A DNA stretch of 64,000 bases from the NCBI GenBank assembly GCA_009778035.1, contig WRKP01000005.1:17293-81292 (forward strand), given 5' to 3'. Numbering within the stretch: the first letter of the stretch is position 1; the number at the start of each line of letters is the position of its first letter. The stretch is from Planctomycetaceae bacterium. Lineage in GTDB: Bacteria > Planctomycetota > Planctomycetia > Pirellulales > Thermoguttaceae. The notes beneath the pieces are model-generated. The model did no database searches and was not told where the DNA came from. It was given only the letters and a program-made list of their open reading frames with translations. The translations under genes were made by a program, and so were the position numbers. Of this stretch, positions 50,236 through 58,720 are shown in pieces.

Positions 50236-51300
50236 ATGAAAACGAAACTGCTGCTCGCGGCCCTATCGTGTCTGGTATTCTGTTCGGTCGTCGCTGATGT
50301 TCTGCCGCAAGACGACTATTTTGAACAACGAAAATCTCCGATGAATCAAGAGTTGCAGAAGCAATTCGGGAAAGCCCTGACCCGTGCGGCATGGAACGGT
50401 ACAAGCGGCAACGGCATTATCCTCGGATTGCTAAGCGAGCCCGGTTTTCGTGCGGAACTAAACATGTCCGATGCACAGTATGAGCAACTTCAGGAGACGG
50501 CAAATGATATGCGAAATCCGCAGAAGAATCCCGAATTGAGACAAATCTATGATGAGATAAAAGCAATCGAAATCGCACACGCTTCCGCATGGCAGAATGC
50601 CGACGAAGAAACAAAAAAACGGTTCTTTGACCTGCAAAACAAGGTGTTTGCACTGACAACAACCAGCGGCAATGGACTCAACCCCCATAGCATCGCCAAT
50701 GCCCTGGAAATGACTCTGACACCGCAACAAAAACAAAAGTTGAAAGAGGTGCAGTTAGCGGCAGCCTTGTCAGATGTGTCAATCTTTCCGCCGAGTATGT
50801 TTGAAGCACTCGGCTTGACCGATGCCCAAAAGCAGGAAATGGAGACCATCAAAAAGGAACTCGAAGGGGAATACGAGGAAATTCTTGAGGATATTGTAAA
50901 CCGCCGACAGATGATCGACGACAAGATTCATGCCGAAATGGAAAAACAGGGATACCGAGGTGTCAATTTCGAGTTACTTGATGCGGTCATATACAAAGAG
51001 GTAACGGAAGACCTCGTTAAGGTTGGAAATGAAATCGAGACCCACGGAAAGCAGTTTTCATCGCAGTTCCAGGCGAAAATGTTCGATGTTTTGACCGACG
51101 AACGGTGGTTGCGGCTTCAGGATTTGATTGATCATCCGACGGGACTCGTCAAGGTGATGCAGGACAAATTGAAGGAATGGGCAAATAAACAAGGGGAATG
51201 GCAACCGGGGGCTGGTTCGTGGCGTCCTGGCGATGCGATTCCTGATAGGTATCGGCAAGAGCGGAATACACGCGGGCGGTTTCCGCGGCCGGCGGAGTAA
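50236..51300 (+). CDS. Exported helical protein (Spy/LTxxQ-like), 354 aa
   Basis: ATG 50236 chosen because it opens a signal peptide (MKTKLLLAALSCLVFCSVVA). The mature part is helical with two LT-x-x-Q-type segments (LTPQQKQKLKEVQLA and LTDAQKQEMETIKKELE) as in Spy/CpxP periplasmic chaperone-like proteins. The C-terminus is Arg/Pro-rich and likely disordered. An envelope-stress or packing role is inferred. No partner genes. Confidence 0.7.
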   Translation: MKTKLLLAALSCLVFCSVVADVLPQDDYFEQRKSPMNQELQKQFGKALTRAAWNGTSGNGIILGLLSEPGFRAELNMSDAQYEQLQETANDMRNPQKNPELRQIYDEIKAIEIAHASAWQNADEETKKRFFDLQNKVFALTTTSGNGLNPHSIANALEMTLTPQQKQKLKEVQLAAALSDVSIFPPSMFEALGLTDAQKQEMETIKKELEGEYEEILEDIVNRRQMIDDKIHAEMEKQGYRGVNFELLDAVIYKEVTEDLVKVGNEIETHGKQFSSQFQAKMFDVLTDERWLRLQDLIDHPTGLVKVMQDKLKEWANKQGEWQPGAGSWRPGDAIPDRYRQERNTRGRFPRPAE

Positions 51301-51351
51301 CGGCAAGTTGAAAATGAAGGAAAGCACGCTGCAAGTTTCAAATTGAAGACC

Positions 51352-51477
51352 AAGAGCGTACTTTAATTGCTCTGGACGCGTTTTCGTCATTCCGGCAAAA
51401 GCCGGAAACCAGAAGAACCAGCATCGCACGCAATGTCTGGTTCCCGGCTTGCGCCGGGATGACGGAAACAGGTCCAT
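51352..51477. repeat. Type A repeat
   Basis: Left AAGAGCGTACTTTAATTGCTCT then GGACGCG; arms GTCATTCCGGCAAAAGCCGG and GGCTTGCGCCGGGATGAC; core CGCACGCAATGTCTGG. It lies between convergent genes. Confidence 0.75.
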
Positions 51478-51521
51478 CGGAAGCATAATCCATTGCGGTT
51501 CATGCCGTTTGCGGCACAACA

Positions 51522-52226
51522 TCACTGCAAATACGGGATCGGCTGACCATGCAAATCGGCCAAAGCATTTTCCGCTGCCCGTTGTTCCGCCTCCTTTTTC
51601 GTGATCCCCCAAGCCGGAGGATAGGTCTTTCTGCCAACGCAAACCTGCACATTGAATGTCTTTCGGTGTTCCGGCCCTTTAACATTCAAAACCTTGTATT
51701 CAGGCGTGTAGCCTTCGTGCTTTTGACAATAAGTCTGCAAAATCGACTTGTGATTATGCGCATCGCAGTCTTGCAGCATTTCGGCAATGTCTTCCTGAAA
51801 AACTCGCAGGATAAATTGTCGGACTTCTTCGATTCCGCCATCAAGATAAACTGCCGCAATAAACGCTTCCAACGTATTCGCAAAAATCGAGTCGGGAATG
51901 CGATTGGCATAACCCAACCCGCGGCCCAGTATGAGGAATTTGTCTAATCCGAGTTGCTTGCAGATTTTATGGCAAGTCGCTCGGCTGACGACGGAAGATT
52001 TGACCTTCGTCATATCGCCTTCGAGCGAGTTGGGTAATTTTTCGTAGAGGTAATCGCAGATGACGTATGCCAATACGGCATCGCCGAGAAACTCCATCCG
52101 CTCGTTGGATTGGCAGGGCGTATCCGCTCCCGATGCATGCGTCAGGGCGGTTCGCAATAATTCGGGATTCCGAAAAGTATATCCCATTTGGGACTGGCAG
52201 TTTTTAAGAAATTGCTCTAAATTCAT
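51522..52226 (-). CDS. rnc: Ribonuclease III
   Basis: 234 aa from ATG 52226; the longer reading upstream runs through repeat sequence. Double-strand RNA endonuclease for rRNA and mRNA processing. The signature NERMEFLGDAVLAYVI is near residue 41; LEAFIAAVYLDGG holds the downstream catalytic Glu and Asp region. A dsRNA-binding domain (HKSILQTYCQKHEGYTPEY, GITKKEAEQRAAENAL) closes the protein. Confidence 0.93.
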   Translation of the reverse strand: MNLEQFLKNCQSQMGYTFRNPELLRTALTHASGADTPCQSNERMEFLGDAVLAYVICDYLYEKLPNSLEGDMTKVKSSVVSRATCHKICKQLGLDKFLILGRGLGYANRIPDSIFANTLEAFIAAVYLDGGIEEVRQFILRVFQEDIAEMLQDCDAHNHKSILQTYCQKHEGYTPEYKVLNVKGPEHRKTFNVQVCVGRKTYPPAWGITKKEAEQRAAENALADLHGQPIPYLQ

Positions 52227-52249
52227 TTTTACATTTATTGGCTTTACGC

Positions 52250-52334
52250 GACTTGTTCGGAAACGGTCATTGCGACGCAAGCCGGACGACGATGGGCCGG
52301 AATGACGATTTTGAGGGTTTTCAAACGAATCCAT
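52250..52334. repeat. Degenerate type B repeat
   Basis: ACTTGTTCGGAAACGGTCAT at the left, GCCGGAATGACGATTTTGAG at the right, with decayed inner arms. Confidence 0.6.
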
Positions 52335-52400
52335 TATAGCGAACTTTTCGGGAGATTCATCCTGGAGACTCGGGGCAAGTGCAAATTTCACAATAGGGAA

Positions 52401-52530
52401 GGTAGGCAGCCGAGCGCCGGGCGGGGTGCGTCGGCGTAGCCGACTGGGAGGCCGGAAAACGGTAACCACAGCGTGTACGCCCTCAATGTGCGGAGTACCG
52501 CAGTTGCCGCCCGGCGGTCGGCAACCTACC
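52401..52530. repeat. Type D inverted repeat
   Basis: Arms GGTAGGCAGCCGAGCGCCGG (52401 on) and CCGGCGGTCGGCAACCTACC (ending 52530). The segment CGTCGGCGTAGCCGACTGG matches the insert in the repeat at 14292. No gene in 52227-52543. Confidence 0.6.
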
Positions 52531-52543
52531 TTTTGTGCCCTGC

Positions 52544-53377
52544 CTAAACTCCCGTAACTTCGATGGCAATGAGCGGATCGACGCCGGTTTCAGCGTCGAA
52601 TCGAGCAAAACAAAAATCGTCAATCAAATTGTGTCCCAATACCGTTCGGCTGGCCAACGACGTGAGCGAACGATACAACAAAAATTGCTCCTGGCCAAGT
52701 TGAATCCGATAACCGACAGCCTGATCTTCCCGAACACACTGCAAATTTTCCCCGACGGATAACTGCCGCCAAGTGTACCGCTTGCCCAACCGGTCGGCAT
52801 TCAAATCGAAAAAGAGCGGTGCAAACAGCGATCGGCCCGCCGTTTCTTGATGCAATGTCAAAATGCCTTCCATTTCGGAAAGCATCCCGCTGATCAAACC
52901 GGTTGGCGGTGCGGCCTTCCATTCCGGCAGAGCCAACGGCAACACGCGGAAGGGCGGTGCCGCCGACCGGCTGCTGGGGCGAAAGTCAATTTCCGTCGCC
53001 TCGGCGGATGTTCTGGCCCGTAACTTCGGCGAAACGTTGAATTCCGACCGGTAGGATAGCGTTGCATTGCTTTGGCCCTTGTCGGCAAGAACTGCATCGG
53101 CCAGCAAGAGCACTTGGTCCTTGCGGTTGAGGAGCACGCTGCGTTGTAATCGGTACTCATGAGCGAGGTGCAATTCAATTTCGATGTATTCGCAGCCGCG
53201 TTCGGTATGTTCGCAGATTTTCGTCCAGTCGCTGACGGGAGGGAGTGTTCGTTTGCCGAGTCGGACGTTGACGGTCCACAGGCCGAAGAGAATCGGCTCA
53301 TTTTGGACGGCAACTTCCAGCAGAACCGAGCCGTCGTGTTGCGATTGGAAGTCAAGCGAAGCGGAAAGACGTTTCAT
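52544..53377 (-). CDS. Hypothetical protein, 277 aa
   Basis: No signal peptide or membrane helix. The N-terminal 90 residues are beta-rich and charged (LEVAVQNEPILFGLWTVNVR, EYIEIELHLAHEYRLQRSVLL); the remainder has no motif I can name. Its promoter predicts a three-base leader. It diverges from guaB. Possibly lineage-specific. Confidence 0.65.
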   Translation of the reverse strand: MKRLSASLDFQSQHDGSVLLEVAVQNEPILFGLWTVNVRLGKRTLPPVSDWTKICEHTERGCEYIEIELHLAHEYRLQRSVLLNRKDQVLLLADAVLADKGQSNATLSYRSEFNVSPKLRARTSAEATEIDFRPSSRSAAPPFRVLPLALPEWKAAPPTGLISGMLSEMEGILTLHQETAGRSLFAPLFFDLNADRLGKRYTWRQLSVGENLQCVREDQAVGYRIQLGQEQFLLYRSLTSLASRTVLGHNLIDDFCFARFDAETGVDPLIAIEVTGV

Positions 53378-53386
53378 AAGGGTACT

Positions 53387-53415
53387 ATGTTACCCCGCCT
53401 GGGCTTGGAAAGCAA
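53387..53415 (-). promoter_or_regulatory. Promoter of the 277-aa gene
   Basis: Minus strand TTGCTT (53415-53410), 17-bp spacer, TAACAT (53392-53387). Confidence 0.5.
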
Positions 53416-53433
53416 GTTCGGTGCGGGTTTACC

Positions 53434-53460
53434 GGAGGGCTCACGCCCTCCGCTCGTGCG
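53434..53460. repeat. Type C GC-rich hairpin
   Basis: GGAGGGCTCACGCCCTCC followed by GCTCGTGCG, between divergent promoters. Confidence 0.55.
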
Positions 53461-53468
53461 CCGCACGA

Positions 53469-53497
53469 TTGCGGCTGTGCCGACATTCGGTTATACT
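53469..53497 (+). promoter_or_regulatory. guaB promoter
   Basis: TTGCGG, 17-bp spacer, TATACT (53492-53497). Confidence 0.65.
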
Positions 53498-53535
53498 GAA
53501 AATTCTATACTTTTAATTATAACTACTCTACGACA

Positions 53536-54999
53536 ATGGATTACTGCTCCCTCTCCGCCGAAATGGGCATCACCTTCGATGACGTTCTGCTCGAACCGCA
53601 ATACAGCGAAATCGTGCCCTCGAACGTCAATGTCTCCACACATCTTACAAAAAAAATCTCGCTAAGAATCCCCCTCGTCAGTTCCCCAATGGATACCGTT
53701 ACCGAGGCCAATATGGCCATCGCCCTCGCCCAAGAAGGCGGAATCGGCATCATCCACAAAAATTTGCCCATCGAACAGCAGGCCGAAGAAGTTTCCAAAG
53801 TCAAACGCAGTGCCAACGGCATCATCCGCCAGCCCGCCACGCTGCCGCCGACCGCAAACGTCCGCGAAGCACAACGGCTTATGCAGGAAAAAAACCTCTC
53901 CGGCGTGCCCATCGTGCAAGCCGACGGTACTCTCTGCGGGATCCTCACCCGGCGCGACCTGCGATTCCTCGAAAATATGGATACCGCAATTTCCGAAGTG
54001 ATGACGGCCCAGAATCTCATTACCGCTCAAGGAAATGTAACGCTGGAATCGGCAGAAACGATTTTAATGGAAAAAAAAGTAGAGAAACTGCTCTTGGTTG
54101 ACGATAAGTATAGACTGACGGGTCTCATCACGATCCGGGACATTGACAAAATGCGTAGTTTTCCCCGGCGATGCGTCGATAACGAAGGAAGACTGCGGGT
54201 CGGGGCGGCCGTCGGAGTTCACGACGATGACCGAATCGAACGACTCATCGAACGCGACGTCGATGTCTTGGTGGTGGACAGCGCACACGGTCATTCGGCC
54301 AATGTGCTGGAAACGATCCGATACATCAAGCGAAACCACGATATTGAAGTCATTGCGGGCAATGTCGCGACCGAAGACGGGGCCAAAGCCCTGGCCGATG
54401 CGGGAGCGGATGCCGTGAAAGTCGGGATCGGGCCCGGTTCAATCTGCACCACGCGGGTTGTTTCCGGTGTCGGCGTTCCGCAAATTACAGCAATTTCCAG
54501 GGCCGCCAAAGCACTGGAAGGACGCGGTGTGCCGGTAATTGCCGACGGCGGTATCCGGTATTCCGGTGATATTACCAAAGCGATCGCAGCGGGAGCCCAT
54601 GCCGTGATGCTCGGCGGCCTGTTTGCCGGTTTGGAGGAAAGTCCGGGAGAGTTAATCCTTTACCAAGGGCGAACTTACAAAGGCTATCGCGGGATGGGAT
54701 CGCTCGGTGCGATGGTTCACGGCTCCGGCGAACGGTATCGACAGGGACGCGAAAGCGAACTGGAAAAGTTGGTGCCGGAAGGAGTTGAAGGCCGAGTCGC
54801 CTACAAAGGGCAACTCGGGCCGTATGTGTACCAGTTGGTCGGCGGACTTCGGGCCGGGATGGGATATTGCGGAGCGCAAACGATTGAAGATTTGAGAACA
54901 AAGTCGAAATTCATCCGAATTTCGCAGGCGAGCGGCAAGGAAAATCATCCGCACCACATTATGATTACGCAGGAAGCACCGAATTACAGCAGCGAATAG
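53536..54999 (+). CDS. guaB: IMP dehydrogenase
   Basis: 487 aa. Oxidises IMP to XMP with NAD, the committed step to [19 protein letters not shown] opens the barrel. Two CBS domains lie at about 95-205 ([38 protein letters not shown]). The catalytic loop is [17 protein letters not shown] with the active Cys. [20 protein letters not shown] and the flap segment [11 protein letters not shown] bind IMP. Full length. Confidence 0.96.
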   Translation: MDYCSLSAEMGITFDDVLLEPQYSEIVPSNVNVSTHLTKKISLRIPLVSSPMDTVTEANMAIALAQEGGIGIIHKNLPIEQQAEEVSKVKRSANGIIRQPATLPPTANVREAQRLMQEKNLSGVPIVQADGTLCGILTRRDLRFLENMDTAISEVMTAQNLITAQGNVTLESAETILMEKKVEKLLLVDDKYRLTGLITIRDIDKMRSFPRRCVDNEGRLRVGAAVGVHDDDRIERLIERDVDVLVVDSAHGHSANVLETIRYIKRNHDIEVIAGNVATEDGAKALADAGADAVKVGIGPGSICTTRVVSGVGVPQITAISRAAKALEGRGVPVIADGGIRYSGDITKAIAAGAHAVMLGGLFAGLEESPGELILYQGRTYKGYRGMGSLGAMVHGSGERYRQGRESELEKLVPEGVEGRVAYKGQLGPYVYQLVGGLRAGMGYCGAQTIEDLRTKSKFIRISQASGKENHPHHIMITQEAPNYSSE

Positions 55000-55054
55000 A
55001 GCCCGTTAGTGCGTCGCTGGCGACGCGGCTAACACAAAGGAAAGGATACCCCAT

Positions 55055-55837
55055 ATGAAACTACATTGGTTTTCGACATTGAGCATTGCAGGAGTTCTCT
55101 TGCTGGCGGGCAGTGCGTTCGGCAGCGAAGTGCGGTGGAAAAAGCCGGGAAGCAGCGAATCGGCGACGCCGTCGGTTGTTCGTACGGCCATCACGCACAT
55201 ACCGGCAATGATTGCAACGGATGCCGTACCTTTTGAGTATTGGGACGGAGATGTCGATTCGGCGGACGTCGTGCAGGTACAGTACATCGAAACGATGCAA
55301 TTCGTTGAAGGGTATTCGGAGCCGATTGTCCCGGCCGTGCCAACTCTTCCGCGTGGTATTCAGGTTCCTTTGAGGACGGAGGAAAAAGTCCCCTGCGGCG
55401 ATCAGATTATGTTCAAGTCGATTCGGGAAATTTCGCACGACATCCGGCCGACTCACCCCGAGGAACTTCCAGAAGAGTGTTATATCGAAAGCAAGCCGTT
55501 TTACGGTCGGCATTTTGGTCGAACCAATTACATGTGGACGGCATCGGCATTGAGCACGCGAGCGGCGTATTTTGAGGACACGCAGTTGGAAAGGCACGGC
55601 CACACGAAGGTCCGGCCGGCATTTCAGCCGTTGGTGTCCGGCGTGAGGTTTTTTGGGACGATTCCGTTGTTGCCTTATCATATGGGCGTAACGCCGCCGG
55701 GCGAGTGTGTTTACACATTGGGCCATCAGCGTGCGGGAACATACACGCCGTACATGTCGGAGCCGTTCCCGATTTCGCCGCGTGGAGCGTTGTTCCAAGC
55801 GGGTGCGGTAACGGGCGCGATTTTCGCCTTTCCGTAG
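55055..55837 (+). CDS. Exported protein, 260 aa
   Basis: GGAAAGGA before ATG; signal peptide MKLHWFSTLSIAGVLLLAGS with cleavage after AFG. The mature part has no cysteine cluster except CGDQ and CYIES, is rich in Pro and Tyr, and ends with segments such as GAVTGAIFAFP. I cannot assign a family. 55 bases after guaB, separated by a short GC hairpin, so probably its own unit. Confidence 0.65.
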   Translation: MKLHWFSTLSIAGVLLLAGSAFGSEVRWKKPGSSESATPSVVRTAITHIPAMIATDAVPFEYWDGDVDSADVVQVQYIETMQFVEGYSEPIVPAVPTLPRGIQVPLRTEEKVPCGDQIMFKSIREISHDIRPTHPEELPEECYIESKPFYGRHFGRTNYMWTASALSTRAAYFEDTQLERHGHTKVRPAFQPLVSGVRFFGTIPLLPYHMGVTPPGECVYTLGHQRAGTYTPYMSEPFPISPRGALFQAGAVTGAIFAFP

Positions 55838-55865
55838 ACACAGAGCCCGCCGAATAATCGGAGGT

Positions 55866-58607
55866 CTAGCGCCCTCCGCTTCTTCGGCGCGTTGCCGGAA
55901 TGCCCTCCGATTCCCGTATCCGACGGACGAAAAACACCACCAATGCAATCACCAACGGCGGAATCGGCGGTAAAACCACCGACCACAGTTTATATTCGCC
56001 CTGCACCCGGCGTATGTGCTCATTCAGGGCAACTTCCGCCTCCTCCAATTTGATGTTCAACTCCCGTTGCAACCGCTCGTGCTCCGCATCCAGCCGCTTC
56101 CTCGCTGCCATCGCCGCCGTCTCCAATTTTCGCATCGCATCGCCCTCATTCATCGTTCTCTGGCCGAATTCCTGGCGCAACTGATTTATTCTGGCTTCCA
56201 AAGCACTCTGCTCCGCTTCCGCCAATTCTTGGTATTCCGCTTGCAAATTCCGCCGCGTTTCCATCGTCTCCGCCCGAATCGCATCCGTGTGCTCGTCAAA
56301 TTTCGACAACGTTCGATGCTTTGGACGGCGACTGCGAATTTCCAAGAACCGCTCATCGCCCGCAATGCTGTCGATCGCATTAAGAATGAACGTCACATTG
56401 TCAAAATTCAAATTGATGCCCGAACCCGGCTCGTTCCCCATTTGCCGCAGAACGAACAGCATATCCGACAGCATATCAATATCCGCAACGAGGATCACGT
56501 CCATATTTGTCGGCTCCGGCAAGACGGGCGGGTCGTCCGCGGGGGGCTCCTCGTGGGGGGGCTCCTGCGGAGCGGCTAACTCCCCTCGAATGCGGACGGC
56601 CAATGTCTGCGGTTGCTCTTGGGGAACCATCGAACGCTCCCAATCGCCGCCCTGTCGGGCAATTCTCGCCAACACGATGCCGGACGGCTGCTGGAATGTT
56701 TGGAGAAGCGGCGTTGCCGTGAGCGTTGTTTCCGGCGTTTCCCCAAACAACGGAACATATTCCGTGATTCGGCCTGGGAACGTCAGCATCATATACTGCA
56801 ATGCTGACGTTACGGCATCATTTTGGTTGAATGGGGAATTTTCCGAACTTTGATCCAAAAAGACGAATCCTTTGGGCAGATGCGAAAGTTGCCGAATCGG
56901 TTGATATTCCTGCCAAACCGCCTGCTGACCGTCTATTTGCATCCCGAGCAGTTCCCAAAGCAGATCAATGTTCCCTTTGGGCGTTTGCCGGCCCATCCCC
57001 ATCATCGGATTGCCGCCGGATTGCCTTGGTTCAGCCGTTCCCGGTATATTGCGAACGTACGTCGTGATGGGAAGCGGATCCTCAAAAATAATCGCCGGCT
57101 GGCCATCTCGAATCGCATCAATGAAATTGAGCATTTCCATAGGCCCCATTGCCGAGGGTTGCACGGCCAGCAACGCGTCAAAGCGTTCCGTAATCGGCTG
57201 GATCGGATTGACGTCAATAACGGTATACTGTTTTTCCAATTCGTCAACAATCATCCAGGGCTGCGTCATCGAAAAGGACTGCATATCAAATCCGCCGAAC
57301 AGCGGAACATCCGTCCGCAAGATGCCGATTCGCTTTTTCCGCTGGTCAATTACGCTATGCAACGCCCGAACGAGTTCATATTCCACGGAAAGTCCCCGGT
57401 CTATGAAGGGCAAAACGAGCGTATCCAAGCCGCTGCGAAAGGCAACGCCGAGGAAAATGCTGGTATGTTCCCGACGGCCGCGGGCTGCAAAAAACACATT
57501 ATTCGGCCTGATGTCGAAGCGTTGGCTGGCAATCAATGCCGCCTCGGTATTCGGCTCAATGTTGTTATGCAGCCGCAGGTCGATGATATTTCGTCCGCAA
57601 ATCGACTCAATTTCGTGAAGGATCGTGATGATGTCCCGTTGCGTTTGAACGTAAGGTTCGGGAACATTCGCACTGACAAACGCTTCGATGACAATGGGGT
57701 GTTCGGGATTGAGATTTCGGAGCAAAGCAATCGTAGCGGGCGAGAGCGTGCTCAATTTTTCTTCGGTCAGGTCGGCACGCAAATCCGCACTACGGCCAAT
57801 GAATACGATGCTCAATCCGATGGCGAGCAGGCAGATGGTTCGGACGGCAAAATGGCAGGTTCCTTGAAATTTGCGTGAGGCCGTCCAGTGCCGACGGCCA
57901 ATGAGAATCATGCTTAAATAAAGCATCGTTGCCGTAAGCATAACGAAGTAAAAAATGCTCGACAGGGCAACGATTCCGCGTCCGAAAAGTTCAAATTGGG
58001 AGGCGATGCTAAAACTTTTGAGCAGATGGGCAAAATCGGCGGGAATCGGGGCGGCATCAATCCAATGGACGGCAATGAAGGGAGCGCAGCAGATGGCCCC
58101 GAGAATGTAGGAGACGGTCAGATTGCCCGTCAGGAAGGATGCGACCATCCCGATGGAAATCATGGCCACGCCGACGAGCCAGTACCCGATGTAGGTACAG
58201 ATAAACAGGCCGATGTCGGGCGAGCCGAGGTATTTGAGAATGAGCAGATTGCAAACAAACGAAAAAATGAGCGAAATGGAGTAGATGTCGACGGCGGCCT
58301 TGAATTTACCGAGCACGATGTCAAAATCGCTGGCGGGAATGGTGAGCAGGAGTTCGTCGGTCCCTTGCCGTCGTTCGTCGGCCCAGATTCCCATCGTGAT
58401 TGCGGGAATGAAGACGAGCATAATGAGGGGAAACCAGCGATTGAGTTGGTCGAGGTTGGCGAGGTTGGCGTTGAAGAAGTCGTCGGGCAGGAACGCGGCG
58501 ATGGAACTGAGGAGAACGAAGACGCAGATGAAGACATATCCGGTCGGATTGGAGAGGTAGCCGACGAAATTGCGTTTGAAAACGGAGTAGATGACTTTTG
58601 GATTCAT
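55866..58607 (-). CDS. ABC-2 permease fused to a GldG-type domain
   Basis: 913 aa from ATG 58607. Residues 1-245 are an ABC-2 permease of the GldF/NosY kind (six helices; NPTGYVFICVFVLLSSI, WADERRQGTDELLLTIPAS). A further helix near 277-300 precedes a GldG/IFT52-like extracytoplasmic region (YELVRALHSVI, KKRIGILRTDVPLFGGF, ALLAVQPSAMGPMEM). Near 760-870 a long coiled coil follows, then a last helix and a basic end. Homologues work with an ATPase GldA, not present here. Fusion of permease and GldG is the notable feature. Substrate unknown. Confidence 0.85.
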   Translation of the reverse strand: MNPKVIYSVFKRNFVGYLSNPTGYVFICVFVLLSSIAAFLPDDFFNANLANLDQLNRWFPLIMLVFIPAITMGIWADERRQGTDELLLTIPASDFDIVLGKFKAAVDIYSISLIFSFVCNLLILKYLGSPDIGLFICTYIGYWLVGVAMISIGMVASFLTGNLTVSYILGAICCAPFIAVHWIDAAPIPADFAHLLKSFSIASQFELFGRGIVALSSIFYFVMLTATMLYLSMILIGRRHWTASRKFQGTCHFAVRTICLLAIGLSIVFIGRSADLRADLTEEKLSTLSPATIALLRNLNPEHPIVIEAFVSANVPEPYVQTQRDIITILHEIESICGRNIIDLRLHNNIEPNTEAALIASQRFDIRPNNVFFAARGRREHTSIFLGVAFRSGLDTLVLPFIDRGLSVEYELVRALHSVIDQRKKRIGILRTDVPLFGGFDMQSFSMTQPWMIVDELEKQYTVIDVNPIQPITERFDALLAVQPSAMGPMEMLNFIDAIRDGQPAIIFEDPLPITTYVRNIPGTAEPRQSGGNPMMGMGRQTPKGNIDLLWELLGMQIDGQQAVWQEYQPIRQLSHLPKGFVFLDQSSENSPFNQNDAVTSALQYMMLTFPGRITEYVPLFGETPETTLTATPLLQTFQQPSGIVLARIARQGGDWERSMVPQEQPQTLAVRIRGELAAPQEPPHEEPPADDPPVLPEPTNMDVILVADIDMLSDMLFVLRQMGNEPGSGINLNFDNVTFILNAIDSIAGDERFLEIRSRRPKHRTLSKFDEHTDAIRAETMETRRNLQAEYQELAEAEQSALEARINQLRQEFGQRTMNEGDAMRKLETAAMAARKRLDAEHERLQRELNIKLEEAEVALNEHIRRVQGEYKLWSVVLPPIPPLVIALVVFFVRRIRESEGIPATRRRSGGR

Positions 58608-58684
58608 TCTGGTGAAAAACGGGCTGCAATCGCCAGATTGCGAACGCGTTGATTGTACCATAAAAGTTAAGAAAAATCGTCCCA

Positions 58685-58713
58685 TTGATTTTGAATTTTC
58701 CTTGTGATAGGAT
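58685..58713 (+). promoter_or_regulatory. Promoter of the D12 methyltransferase, nearly leaderless
   Basis: TTGATT (58685-58690), 17-bp spacer, TAGGAT (58708-58713); predicted +1 is 58720, one base before GTG 58721. Confidence 0.5.
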
Positions 58714-58720
58714 ACTTTCC

